From: Apibacter raozihei
Lineage (GTDB): Bacteria > Bacteroidota > Bacteroidia > Flavobacteriales > Weeksellaceae
Direction of reading: 5' to 3'
DNA: 64,000 bases
Assembly: GCF_004014855.1 (NCBI RefSeq)
Contig: NZ_CP034930.1
Location: 2,585,716-2,649,715, forward strand
Every line of letters begins with the position of its first letter. The stretch's first letter is position 1. Below are positions 25,724 to 33,653 of the stretch, one piece after another. The translations under genes were made by a program, and so were the position numbers. The notes beneath the pieces are model-generated. The model searched no databases, was not told the origin of the DNA, and was given only the letters and a program-made list of their open reading frames with translations.

Positions 25724-27871
25724 TTAAGGTAATTGATTAAGAATTTCATCTGATCGGTTTTGCCCAATACTGATGAACCAGCCTAATAAAAAACTTCTTT
25801 TATAAGGAAGGGTAACGCTTTGTCTGTTTGTGCCGTCATTTGAATACCTGTATCCGAAAACCTGCTCATTTCCCAATATGTTATTCACAGCAAAAACAAA
25901 AGTGTTAAAAGTTTTCCCCCATTTTCTTAGTAAGGCTATATTAAAATTTGCATTATGATAAAAAGGAGTTCGATCATTTAAAAATATTGGACTGGATGGA
26001 TTATAGTAAGGTCTTCCGGAAGCTATAGAATAAGAAGTACCCACAAACAGTCCCAGTTTTTCAATAAAATATTTGACCACAAGATGTCCCGTATGAGACG
26101 AGGCAAAAGTAGGCATGGCTTTGTTGGGATAATCCAGGTATTTTCTTTCCGTATTCAGCCAGGTATATGAAATCCAGTAATCCAGACCTTTAATGGATTT
26201 ACCGTCTCTCCAGAAAAGATCCAGACCACCCGCATATCCAAATCCATGATTTCCAATTTCCGGAGCGGTAGTTATTAATTTACGATAATCTTTATAATAC
26301 CCTTCCATTCTTAAAATTCTCTTTTGATTAGTGTACTGATAATTAGCGATATAATGAAAAGCTCTTGTAAAAGTTAATTCTTTTCCATAATATGAGTATA
26401 AAAACTCAGGAGTTTGTGAATATTCACCTGCAGAAATATTTATCTGACTAAATTTACTTGTACGATAAGCAAACGATAGACGGGGTAAAAATATAAATTT
26501 ATGTAAAGTTTCATCATATTCTGCTCGTATTCCCGGGCGGGAAATAAAATTACGCATTATAACTATATCAGTTTCTGCCCAGATACCTGAACTATAATTA
26601 GAATGATGTATTTTTTGTCCTATATTCGTCGTATCAAAATGTACACTAAAATAGAATCCTTCAGCCCCGAAACTAGGTTTAAACCTATCTGATATTTTTC
26701 CATTTACAGAAAACCGGAGCTGATGTTGGTAAGTTGAGTTTTCAATCAGAGTTTGATTGTTATTAATTTTGTCTCTATTAAAATTAAATCCATAACCGGC
26801 ATTAATGTCCCATGAATTATTTAACTTCTTTTTGTAGGTCAATAAAGAGATGGCATTTGCATTTTTAATACTATATGGAATGAAATGATCCGGCAAATCA
26901 TAATCCGGACTTAAAAGAGATTGTTTTTGTATACTTCCATAGCCGTACCATTTGAACATTTCATTATTTTTTGTACTTTTTCTAAGATTAGCAGTAACAG
27001 TTGCCCCCTCAGGTGATTTTATCCAGTCTGTATACTGAGAAACTATGGAATAATAAGTAGAAAAATTGGAATAGCTGATATCAATTCCCCCTGAAAAGTC
27101 TTTATTTTTATTTAAAAAAGTATGTCCGCCTTGAATCGCATAGGGAACTAAAGCAATTACGGAGGAAGACTTAGATGGATGATCTTTGGTTTCGAGATTT
27201 AGTACAGACGATAAAGCGCCTCCGTATTGGGAAGAATAACCGCCGGTATTAAAAATAATCCCTTTAAATAAATGAGGAGAAAACCTGCTCTTTTGAGCTA
27301 TATCAGGAACTCCAGATGTATAAGGGTTAGGAATATTCAATCCGTCTATCATCACTTTACTTTCATCACCGCTTCCTCCTCTCACAAACAGCTGTCCGCT
27401 TTCTCCAACTACCTGAGTACCTGGAAGAGTGCGTAAGGCGCCTGTAATATCTCCGTCTGTACCTGCAGTAGTTTCTACATCCATAGTATTTAATACTGCC
27501 GATTTATTTTTATCCCCTATACCAAAACTCCCTGCAGTAATAACTATTTCATCTAATGACAAAATAGGATCTTTCATTTTTAATAAAAACGGAGGCATAT
27601 TTTTTTCAATAAATACCGGTTGCCAGATATCCTCTTTTGAAAGATGCTTAACAACTAATATCGTATCACCGGTAAGTAAGGTAGAAAATGTAAATGTTCC
27701 GTCTGAATCTGTGGTTGAACCATCTAACGTACCCTCAATGAAAACATTAGCACCAACAAGAGGAAGATTTTTATGATCAATAACTTTTCCTTTGATAATA
27801 TTTTGTGAAAAAACAAAATTTTGAAATAGTAAATTAAATACAACAGTAAAAAATACGACAGTTATTTTCAT
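25724..27871 (-). CDS. TonB-dependent outer membrane receptor
   Basis: 715 residues. A signal peptide (about 1-23) precedes a carboxypeptidase-regulatory-like domain (about 25-105, IIKGKVIDHKNLPLVGANVF), then the plug (about 115-230, with RTLPGTQVVGESGQLFVRGG and MIDGLNIPNPYTSG) and a barrel rich in aromatic strands ending at residue 715. It is shorter than SusC proteins and no SusD gene follows, so the cargo is more likely a metal chelate, vitamin or peptide than a glycan. It opens a four-gene operon with the TPR-like, membrane and regulator genes. Confidence 0.92.
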   Translation of the reverse strand: MKITVVFFTVVFNLLFQNFVFSQNIIKGKVIDHKNLPLVGANVFIEGTLDGSTTDSDGTFTFSTLLTGDTILVVKHLSKEDIWQPVFIEKNMPPFLLKMKDPILSLDEIVITAGSFGIGDKNKSAVLNTMDVETTAGTDGDITGALRTLPGTQVVGESGQLFVRGGSGDESKVMIDGLNIPNPYTSGVPDIAQKSRFSPHLFKGIIFNTGGYSSQYGGALSSVLNLETKDHPSKSSSVIALVPYAIQGGHTFLNKNKDFSGGIDISYSNFSTYYSIVSQYTDWIKSPEGATVTANLRKSTKNNEMFKWYGYGSIQKQSLLSPDYDLPDHFIPYSIKNANAISLLTYKKKLNNSWDINAGYGFNFNRDKINNNQTLIENSTYQHQLRFSVNGKISDRFKPSFGAEGFYFSVHFDTTNIGQKIHHSNYSSGIWAETDIVIMRNFISRPGIRAEYDETLHKFIFLPRLSFAYRTSKFSQINISAGEYSQTPEFLYSYYGKELTFTRAFHYIANYQYTNQKRILRMEGYYKDYRKLITTAPEIGNHGFGYAGGLDLFWRDGKSIKGLDYWISYTWLNTERKYLDYPNKAMPTFASSHTGHLVVKYFIEKLGLFVGTSYSIASGRPYYNPSSPIFLNDRTPFYHNANFNIALLRKWGKTFNTFVFAVNNILGNEQVFGYRYSNDGTNRQSVTLPYKRSFLLGWFISIGQNRSDEILNQLP

Positions 27872-27888
27872 TGTAATTTTATCTCTAG

Positions 27889-27896
27889 CAAATATA
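27889..27896 (-). promoter_or_regulatory. -7 box of the TonB-receptor operon
   Basis: On the minus strand TATATTTG matches TAnnTTTG, 17 bases before the start codon. It overlaps the edge of the 30-bp palindrome at 27894-27923. Confidence 0.6.
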
Positions 27897-27923
27897 AGTA
27901 CTTTTATGCATAAAAGTACTTAT
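27894..27923. promoter_or_regulatory. Perfect 30-bp palindrome over the TonB-receptor promoter
   Basis: Bases 27894-27923 equal their own reverse complement with no spacer. Each half contains the self-complementary box AAGTACTT, and the two boxes flank a TTATGCATAA centre. It covers the region from the -7 box to about -35 of the receptor promoter and is therefore a likely repressor site, perhaps for the winged-helix protein at the end of the operon. It lies 32 bases past the end of hxlB, so a role as its terminator is also possible. Confidence 0.6.
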
Positions 27924-27954
27924 CAGCTAAAAAAATTTACACAAAATATATCTG

Positions 27955-28509
27955 CTACTCCAAATTTGCATGTCGCTCATACATAGTTTTTCCCGTTTCA
28001 TTCAATTTTTTCATCAAATTCAAAACAATAGCATCAAACAAAATAAAACTCAGTTGTTCAAATGAAGATCCCATAGGCTGCAATGATGCTTCTGTATCTG
28101 AGTCTTTCTTAGATCCCGGTAAAACAATAGCTGCATCCGATAAGTCAAATAAAGATGATTTTGGATTTACAGTATTCAATAAAACAGCCATATTTAACTT
28201 TTTAGCCTTTTGTGCAAGCATAACCAGACTGGAAGTTTCCCCGGATCCTGAATTTATAATCAAAATATCTCCCTCTTTTGTATGAGGTGTATTTATGTCT
28301 CCAATAAAACTTACTTCAAGTCCTAAATGCATGAGCCTATTGGTAAAAGCCCTGGCAACTAGACCCGATCTTCCGGCTCCAGATAAAAAAATACGATTTG
28401 CGTTAAGTATATAACTGATAAATTGATTAATTTCTTCATCATTTATTTTATAACGGCTGGTTTCAAGTTCCAACAAAATTTTTTCAATATAGTATGAAGT
28501 ATTTTTCAT
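27955..28509 (-). CDS. hxlB: 6-phospho-3-hexuloisomerase (SIS domain)
   Basis: 184 residues, the normal family length. The SIS fold is shown by IFLSGAGRSGLVARAFTNRL and LIINSGSGETSSLVMLAQKA, followed by the family's LQPMGSSFEQLSFILFDAIV and a MYERHANLE tail. The enzyme interconverts 3-hexulose-6-phosphate and fructose-6-phosphate, usually with HxlA (hexulose-6-phosphate synthase). No hxlA is in the window. It is instead divergent from a polyol dehydrogenase and a ribulokinase-type gene, so it may serve a sugar or polyol pathway rather than formaldehyde fixation. Confidence 0.85.
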   Translation of the reverse strand: MKNTSYYIEKILLELETSRYKINDEEINQFISYILNANRIFLSGAGRSGLVARAFTNRLMHLGLEVSFIGDINTPHTKEGDILIINSGSGETSSLVMLAQKAKKLNMAVLLNTVNPKSSLFDLSDAAIVLPGSKKDSDTEASLQPMGSSFEQLSFILFDAIVLNLMKKLNETGKTMYERHANLE

Positions 28510-28547
28510 TTGTGAAATTTTATTTTTAAAAATCGAAATTATTTATT

Positions 28548-28589
28548 CAAAATTACATATATTTTTTTAAATTTGTTTCGTAAACGAAA
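28548..28589. promoter_or_regulatory. Divergent promoters and TTTCGT operator between hxlB and the polyol genes
   Basis: The minus-strand -7 box TAATTTTG (28548-28555) faces hxlB and the plus-strand -7 box TAAATTTG (28568-28575) faces the dehydrogenase gene. Directly after the latter comes the inverted repeat TTTCGT-aa-ACGAAA (28576-28589), which would sit at the transcription start. A repressor bound there could silence both directions; the DeoR protein encoded at 31735 is the obvious candidate. Confidence 0.6.
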
Positions 28590-28604
28590 AAATATTTTAA
28601 CAAA

Positions 28605-30014
28605 ATGAACCTAAATAAAATAAATTCTGCACTTACTTATGCAACACAAACCCAAAGTCTGGTAATCGGCTCAGACATTCTTCCGAAAATTCCGGAAATT
28701 ATAAAACAACTTTTTCCAGAAAAAAAAGCTGTTATAATCGCAGATCCCAATACCTTTAAAGCTGCGGGTAGTGAAATTGAACAAATACTGGAAAAAAATA
28801 ATTTAAAAGGAAGCCAATCTTATATTATTACAGATCCGGATTTATATGCTGAGTATCGATTTGTCGATCAAATCAGAGATTTTTTGAAAAAAGACGATCT
28901 GATTCCTATCGCCGTAGGTTCGGGAGTAATAAACGATTTAGTTAAAAGAGCAAGTTTTGAGCTGGAACGTGAATATGTATGCGTAGCCACGGCAGATTCA
29001 ATGGATGGTTATTCTGCTTATGGTGCATCAATAACTCAAAACGGTTCTAAAGTAACATTTTCCTGTCCTGCCCCGAAAGCACTGTTTGCAGATATAGAAA
29101 TTATCAGAAAAGCTCCTAGTTTATTAACAGCCTCCGGTTACGGAGATTTATTTGCCAAAGTCGCCGGTGGTGCTGACTGGATTCTGGCAGATGCTATCAG
29201 TAATCCCGATCATCCCAAAATAGGGGTAGAACCAATTGACGAAATAGCATGGGGTATTGTTCAAAATGGACTACATGAAGCGTTATCTGACCCTGAAGGT
29301 GCTAAAAACGGTGATAGAAAAGCAATAGAATCATTAACAAACGGATTAATGCTCGGAGGACTAGCCATACAATACATGAAATCGACGCGTCCGGGATCGG
29401 GAGCAGATCATCAATTCAGTCACCTTTGGGATAATGAACATCATACTTTTAGCGGAAATATGGCTCAAAAATTTGGTTTATATCCCAACAAAGATACACA
29501 AGCTCCTTCGCACGGATTTAAAGTAGGAATTAATACTTTATGTGTTATAGCACTTTATGAAAAATTGTTAGAAACTCCGGTTGAAAATTTAAATATTGAT
29601 TCTTTAACTGAACAATGGCATTCATTAGATGAAGAAATTAACAGAGTAAAAGAAATGTATGAAAACTCTGATATACTAGACTTTGTTATACAACAGGTTA
29701 CAGACAAACATGTAACCAAAGAAGAACTAAAAGATCAGCTTATACGACTAAAAAACAGTTGGCCGACAACTAAGGAAAAATTAAAAAAACAGTTGATTCC
29801 TTATCAGGAATCTAAAATACGTTTACTAAAAGTAGGTGCTCCTACAGAGTGCGAAGAAATAGGAATAACTAGAGAAAAATTAAAAGAAACCTTTTTTAGG
29901 GGACAAAAAATACGTAGCAGATATACTATTTTAGATCTTGCATATCGTATAGGACTTTTGGAACAATGGGTAGATGAACTTTTTGATTCCGGTTATCTTA
30001 GCAATAAAAACTAA
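28605..30014 (+). CDS. Iron-containing dehydrogenase of the glycerol-1-phosphate dehydrogenase (AraM/EgsA) family
   Basis: 469 residues. A Rossmann-like N terminus (AVIIADPNTFKAAG) and GSGVIND nucleotide loop precede the metal site: Asp in TADSMDGYSAYGAS, His in GSGADHQFSHLWD and His in APSHGFKVGI. This matches the Fe-ADH subfamily of sn-glycerol-1-phosphate dehydrogenase and AraM. AraM sits in the arabinose operon of Bacillus, and here the neighbour is a ribulokinase-type kinase, so a polyol or sugar-alcohol substrate (for example arabinitol, ribitol or a phosphate of one) is likely. The protein is about 75 residues longer than AraM, mainly at the C terminus. Confidence 0.8.
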   Translation: MNLNKINSALTYATQTQSLVIGSDILPKIPEIIKQLFPEKKAVIIADPNTFKAAGSEIEQILEKNNLKGSQSYIITDPDLYAEYRFVDQIRDFLKKDDLIPIAVGSGVINDLVKRASFELEREYVCVATADSMDGYSAYGASITQNGSKVTFSCPAPKALFADIEIIRKAPSLLTASGYGDLFAKVAGGADWILADAISNPDHPKIGVEPIDEIAWGIVQNGLHEALSDPEGAKNGDRKAIESLTNGLMLGGLAIQYMKSTRPGSGADHQFSHLWDNEHHTFSGNMAQKFGLYPNKDTQAPSHGFKVGINTLCVIALYEKLLETPVENLNIDSLTEQWHSLDEEINRVKEMYENSDILDFVIQQVTDKHVTKEELKDQLIRLKNSWPTTKEKLKKQLIPYQESKIRLLKVGAPTECEEIGITREKLKETFFRGQKIRSRYTILDLAYRIGLLEQWVDELFDSGYLSNKN

Positions 30015-30033
30015 AACTCAAAAATTATAAATC

Positions 30034-31698
30034 ATGAAATTATCCGATCATTTAATCTTAGGCATTGACTATGGAACAGAATCCATGAGAGCCATCCTAG
30101 TAGATATTGAAACTAAGAAAGAAATTGCAGAATCTTCAATGATATATCCAAGATGGAAAAAAAAATTATATTGTAATCCGGCACAGTCTCAATTCAGACA
30201 GCATCCGTTGGATTATCTTGAAGTTCTTGAATTTGTAGTTAATGACATTGTTAAAAAAGTACCTGAAGCTCGTACAAAAATAAAAGCACTGGGTATTGAT
30301 GCAACAAACTGTACACCAATTGCGGTTGATAAAGAAGGCACTCCGTTGTCTATGAAACCAGGTTTTGAAGAAGATCCGGATGCTATGTTTATTTTATGGA
30401 AAGATCATACTGCTATAAAGGATTGTGATGATATTAACCGTCATGCAAAAACTTCAAAATTAGATTACACAAAATATAGTGGTGGAGGAGCTAACTATTC
30501 AGCTGAACATTTTTGGGCCAAATGCCTTCATATCTTCAGAAATCCCAAAATAAAGAAAGAAGCTCATTCTTTTGTTGAAAATTGCGATTGGCTACCTAAT
30601 TTATTAGTGGGTATAAAAAAGCCGGAAGAACTCAAACGAAATATATCAATAGCAGGATTTAAAGCTTTATGGAATAAAGAATGGGGTGGCTATCCGCCCA
30701 ACGAATATTTTAAATCTATAGATCCTGTATTAGATGGAATAGTTGATACTTTTTCTAAAGAAGTATATTTATGTGTCTCACCTATAGGAACTTTAAGTGA
30801 AGAATGGGCATCCAGACTAAACCTTAACACAGATGTAATTGTTGCCGCAGGCCATATGGATGCTACTGCAGGAGCTATAGGAGCAGGAGTAAGGGAAAAA
30901 GTAATGGTCGAAATTGTTGGAACTTCAACGTGTGCAGTACTGGCAGGAAAAAAACACAACCGGAGTATTCCTGGAATTACAGGACAGGCAGATGATGCAG
31001 TTATTCCTGGTTTAGTTGGGTATGAAGCAGGGCAAGCCGCTTTCGGAGATTTGTATGCCTGGTTCCGGAGGGTTCTTTTGTGGCCATTTGTTGAAATTTT
31101 TAATAAACTGCCTTATATTGATGATGATTTGAAAGAAAAAATTTATAAAGATGTTTATGATGAACTTATTCCTAATCTGGCCAGACAGGCAAAATTGTCG
31201 GGCAATGATGAAAGTTGCCTGATTGCTACTGATTGGATAAATGGTAGAAGAACACCTGATGTAGATTACAATCTTAAGGGGACATTAGCAGGAATTACAT
31301 TATCAAGTACAGCGCCTTTAATCTATAAATCCTTAGTAGAAGCTACTATTTTCGGCACTAAAGCTATAGCTGATCAATTTATAAAACACGGAATTGAAGT
31401 GGAGGAAATTATTGCTGTCGGGGGAATTTCTCAAAAATCACCATTTGTAATGCAGATCATGTCAGATGTTTTACAAATGCCCATCAAAGTCTTAAATGTT
31501 ATTCAGGGTCCTGCATTGGGAGAAGTTATGTGTGCAGCAGTTGCTGCCGGATATTATCCTGATCTAGAAACAGCTCAGGATCAATTAGGTGTAAAAGATT
31601 ATAAAATTTATACACCAAGAAACGAAAACCGTGAGTTTTATTTAAAAGCGTATGATAAATACAGAAAATTAGAAAATGTTAAACAAATTATAGAGTAA
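30034..31698 (+). CDS. FGGY family carbohydrate kinase, ribulokinase type
   Basis: 554 residues, close to bacterial ribulokinase. The N-terminal LGIDYGTESMRAILVDIETK is the FGGY phosphate loop, and the C-terminal ATPase half contains VEIVGTSTCAVL, WINGRRTPDVDYNLKGTLAG and the family signature region VGGISQKSPFVMQIMSDVLQ. Ribulokinases phosphorylate ribulose and some pentitols. With the upstream dehydrogenase (19-base gap) it could convert a pentitol to ribulose-5-phosphate. No isomerase (AraA) or epimerase (AraD) gene is adjacent, so the classical arabinose pathway is not complete here. Confidence 0.87.
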   Translation: MKLSDHLILGIDYGTESMRAILVDIETKKEIAESSMIYPRWKKKLYCNPAQSQFRQHPLDYLEVLEFVVNDIVKKVPEARTKIKALGIDATNCTPIAVDKEGTPLSMKPGFEEDPDAMFILWKDHTAIKDCDDINRHAKTSKLDYTKYSGGGANYSAEHFWAKCLHIFRNPKIKKEAHSFVENCDWLPNLLVGIKKPEELKRNISIAGFKALWNKEWGGYPPNEYFKSIDPVLDGIVDTFSKEVYLCVSPIGTLSEEWASRLNLNTDVIVAAGHMDATAGAIGAGVREKVMVEIVGTSTCAVLAGKKHNRSIPGITGQADDAVIPGLVGYEAGQAAFGDLYAWFRRVLLWPFVEIFNKLPYIDDDLKEKIYKDVYDELIPNLARQAKLSGNDESCLIATDWINGRRTPDVDYNLKGTLAGITLSSTAPLIYKSLVEATIFGTKAIADQFIKHGIEVEEIIAVGGISQKSPFVMQIMSDVLQMPIKVLNVIQGPALGEVMCAAVAAGYYPDLETAQDQLGVKDYKIYTPRNENREFYLKAYDKYRKLENVKQIIE

Positions 31699-31722
31699 AA
31701 TAAGACTTTCCTATATATAATT

Positions 31723-31730
31723 TATATTTG
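31723..31730 (+). promoter_or_regulatory. -7 box placed four bases before the DeoR start codon
   Basis: TATATTTG matches TAnnTTTG and is followed after only four bases (TTCC) by the ATG at 31735. Transcription would then start at or next to the A of the start codon, giving a leaderless mRNA. Confidence 0.5.
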
Positions 31731-31734
31731 TTCC

Positions 31735-32532
31735 ATGGAAGATAATAATATACATAATCTGAGGCAGCAAAAAATACTTAAAGTTCTTTCTTCAAATAGT
31801 TATTTATCTGTAATTGATTTGGCTAACACCTTTCAGGTTACTGAAGCAACTATAAGAAAAGACTTACGATATCTGGAAAATTTAGGTCTCGTTAGTCGTA
31901 AACATGGAGGAGTTGTAGGTTGTCAGGATAGTATTATTGTAGGAGAAACTCATAATTTAAGCAAGGAAAAAATTCATATATCCGAAAAACAGCTTATTGC
32001 CCAGGCTGCTCTTAATTTAATTAATGATCAGGATTTTGTAAGCCTGGCGCCGGGTACAACGACTCAGTACCTCGCAACTGAAATTGTAAATTCAGAAATT
32101 CAGAACCTTTCCGTACTATCTGCTACTATCAATACCTCAGTAATTCTACAAAATAAATCCGACATAAATCTTATGCAGGTTGGAGGAGATATTAGGTTAT
32201 CTTCGGGAGCAGCCGTTGGTATTTATTCCGAACAAATGATTAAAAATTATTTCTCAGGAAAATTGTTTTTTGGTGCTGACGGAATTGATCTACAATTTGG
32301 AATTTCAACTTCTACAACTGTGGAAGTGGAATTGAATAGAATGATGATAGAAAATTCGGAAAAAGTTATATTATTAGCAGATTCTTCTAAAATAGGAAAA
32401 CGAGGTTTTAGCAAAATTGTTGATATAGAATGTATAGATGTATTAATAACGGATGCTCACATTAGTGACAATGATTATCATAACATTAAAGACTTAGGCA
32501 TTGAAATTATTATTGCTGAAGAAAAACCATAA
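31735..32532 (+). CDS. DeoR/GlpR family transcriptional regulator
   Basis: 265 residues. The N-terminal DeoR helix-turn-helix reads RQQKILKVLSSNSYLSVIDL followed by VTEATIRKDLRYLENLGLVSRKHGG. The C-terminal sugar-phosphate sensor domain contains SLAPGTTTQYLA, QVGGDIRLSSGAAVG and ADGIDLQFGIST. It lies 36 bases after the kinase gene and probably represses the polyol operon through the TTTCGT/ACGAAA operator, with a sugar phosphate as inducer. It may be transcribed both from the operon and from its own promoter. A terminator follows. Confidence 0.9.
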   Translation: MEDNNIHNLRQQKILKVLSSNSYLSVIDLANTFQVTEATIRKDLRYLENLGLVSRKHGGVVGCQDSIIVGETHNLSKEKIHISEKQLIAQAALNLINDQDFVSLAPGTTTQYLATEIVNSEIQNLSVLSATINTSVILQNKSDINLMQVGGDIRLSSGAAVGIYSEQMIKNYFSGKLFFGADGIDLQFGISTSTTVEVELNRMMIENSEKVILLADSSKIGKRGFSKIVDIECIDVLITDAHISDNDYHNIKDLGIEIIIAEEKP

Positions 32533-32560
32533 AATAAAATTACATTATCTATTTATATTT

Positions 32561-32590
32561 AAAGCTGTTATCAAAAATAACAGCTTTTCT
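32561..32590 (+). terminator. Terminator of the polyol operon
   Basis: A perfect 11-bp stem (32561-32571 with 32577-32587) with a short loop and a T-rich tail begins 28 bases after the DeoR stop codon. Confidence 0.8.
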
Positions 32591-32652
32591 CTATTTATAA
32601 AACGTAAAAAAATGTTAATCAATAATTTTAGCTTATTGTATATATTAATTAT

Positions 32653-32660
32653 TAAATTTG
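32653..32660 (+). promoter_or_regulatory. -7 box of the GNAT-YnfA pair
   Basis: TAAATTTG matches TAnnTTTG, 21 bases before the start codon at 32682. No good -33 match was found. Confidence 0.5.
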
Positions 32661-32681
32661 AAATTATAAAATACCAAAAAT

Positions 32682-33203
32682 ATGAATACAGTTTCCATTA
32701 GAAAAGTTGAGCTAACGGATATTGAAATACTACAGGATTTAGCAAAAAAAACTTTTTATGAAACATTTGAAAGTTTTAATACTAAAGAAGATATGCAAAA
32801 TTATTTAAATGAAAACTTTAGTATAGATAAATTACGTAGTGAACTTGAAAATCCTTTATCTGAGTTTTATTTTGCAGAATTTGAACATAAGATGGTCGGC
32901 TACCTGAAAATTAATAGTTCAAAAGCACAAACAGAAATTAAAAATACTAATAGTCTTGAAATTGAAAGAATTTATATCTTACAGGGATATCAGAAAATGA
33001 AAATTGGTCAGTTACTTTTTGAAAAAGCTTTATCAATTGCAAAAACAGAAAACTACGAATATATATGGTTGGGTGTATGGGAAGAAAATCCAAAAGCCAT
33101 TGCTTTTTACAAAAAAAATGGTTTTATAGAATTTGATAAACACATTTTTCGTTTAGGTGACGATGAACAGACAGATATAATGATGAAATTAAATTTAAAA
33201 TAA
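32682..33203 (+). CDS. GNAT family N-acetyltransferase
   Basis: 173 residues. The order of GNAT motifs is complete: an N-terminal VSIRKVELTDIEILQDLAKK strand-helix, the central SLEIERIYILQGYQKMKIGQ with the acetyl-CoA loop as QKMKIG, and the C-terminal YIWLGVWEENPKAIAFYKKN with GFIEF. This subgroup contains spermidine/diamine and protein N-acetyltransferases, but the acceptor is not clear. It is followed after 3 bases by a UPF0060 membrane-protein gene. Confidence 0.88.
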   Translation: MNTVSIRKVELTDIEILQDLAKKTFYETFESFNTKEDMQNYLNENFSIDKLRSELENPLSEFYFAEFEHKMVGYLKINSSKAQTEIKNTNSLEIERIYILQGYQKMKIGQLLFEKALSIAKTENYEYIWLGVWEENPKAIAFYKKNGFIEFDKHIFRLGDDEQTDIMMKLNLK

Positions 33204-33206
33204 AGT

Positions 33207-33533
33207 ATGGTTTTAAAATCTGTTCTTATATTTATATTAGCCGGAATTTGTGAAATTGGTGGTGGTTATCTTATATGGCAAAGTTTAAAGGAAGGAAAAT
33301 CATTGATTTGGGCATTAGCAGGAGGAATCATACTAGTGCTTTACGGTATTGTAGCTACATTTCAAGAATCAAATTTTGCTAAGGTTTATGCTACATATGG
33401 AGGTTTTTTCATTGTTTTATCTTTACTATGGGCTTATATTTTTGATAAGTATACACCAACAAAATATGATATTATAGGTGCATTAGTATCATTGATTGGA
33501 GTTTGCATTATTTATTATTCACCCAGAACATAA
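33207..33533 (+). CDS. YnfA/UPF0060 family small membrane protein
   Basis: 108 residues with four membrane segments. The family pattern is clear: AGICEIGGGYLIWQSLKEGK, then a long second segment, YATYGGFFIVLSLLWAYIFD and a final GALVSLIGVCIIYY. It belongs with small multidrug-resistance-like proteins; the physiological substrate is not established. The gene starts 3 bases after the GNAT gene and the two are certainly cotranscribed. Confidence 0.92.
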   Translation: MVLKSVLIFILAGICEIGGGYLIWQSLKEGKSLIWALAGGIILVLYGIVATFQESNFAKVYATYGGFFIVLSLLWAYIFDKYTPTKYDIIGALVSLIGVCIIYYSPRT

Positions 33534-33653
33534 TATATAATATCAAGAATTATTCTTACAAAAGGTCAAATTAACTGAAACAATAAAATACTTAAATAAT
33601 AGTTTAGAAGAAAAATAAATAATAAGAAATAATTCAAAAGAAGTAAAAAATTT

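Noticed and set aside
25696-25767. Upstream start for the TPR-like secreted protein
   Set aside because: It overlaps the receptor gene and buries a perfect signal peptide that begins at 25695.
27955-28509. Ribulose monophosphate pathway for formaldehyde
   Set aside because: hxlB alone is present; the neighbours are polyol and pentulose genes and no hexulose-6-phosphate synthase was seen.
32501-32701. 66-codon ORF between the DeoR and GNAT genes
   Set aside because: It overlaps the DeoR end, the terminator hairpin and the next promoter; composition is that of intergenic DNA.
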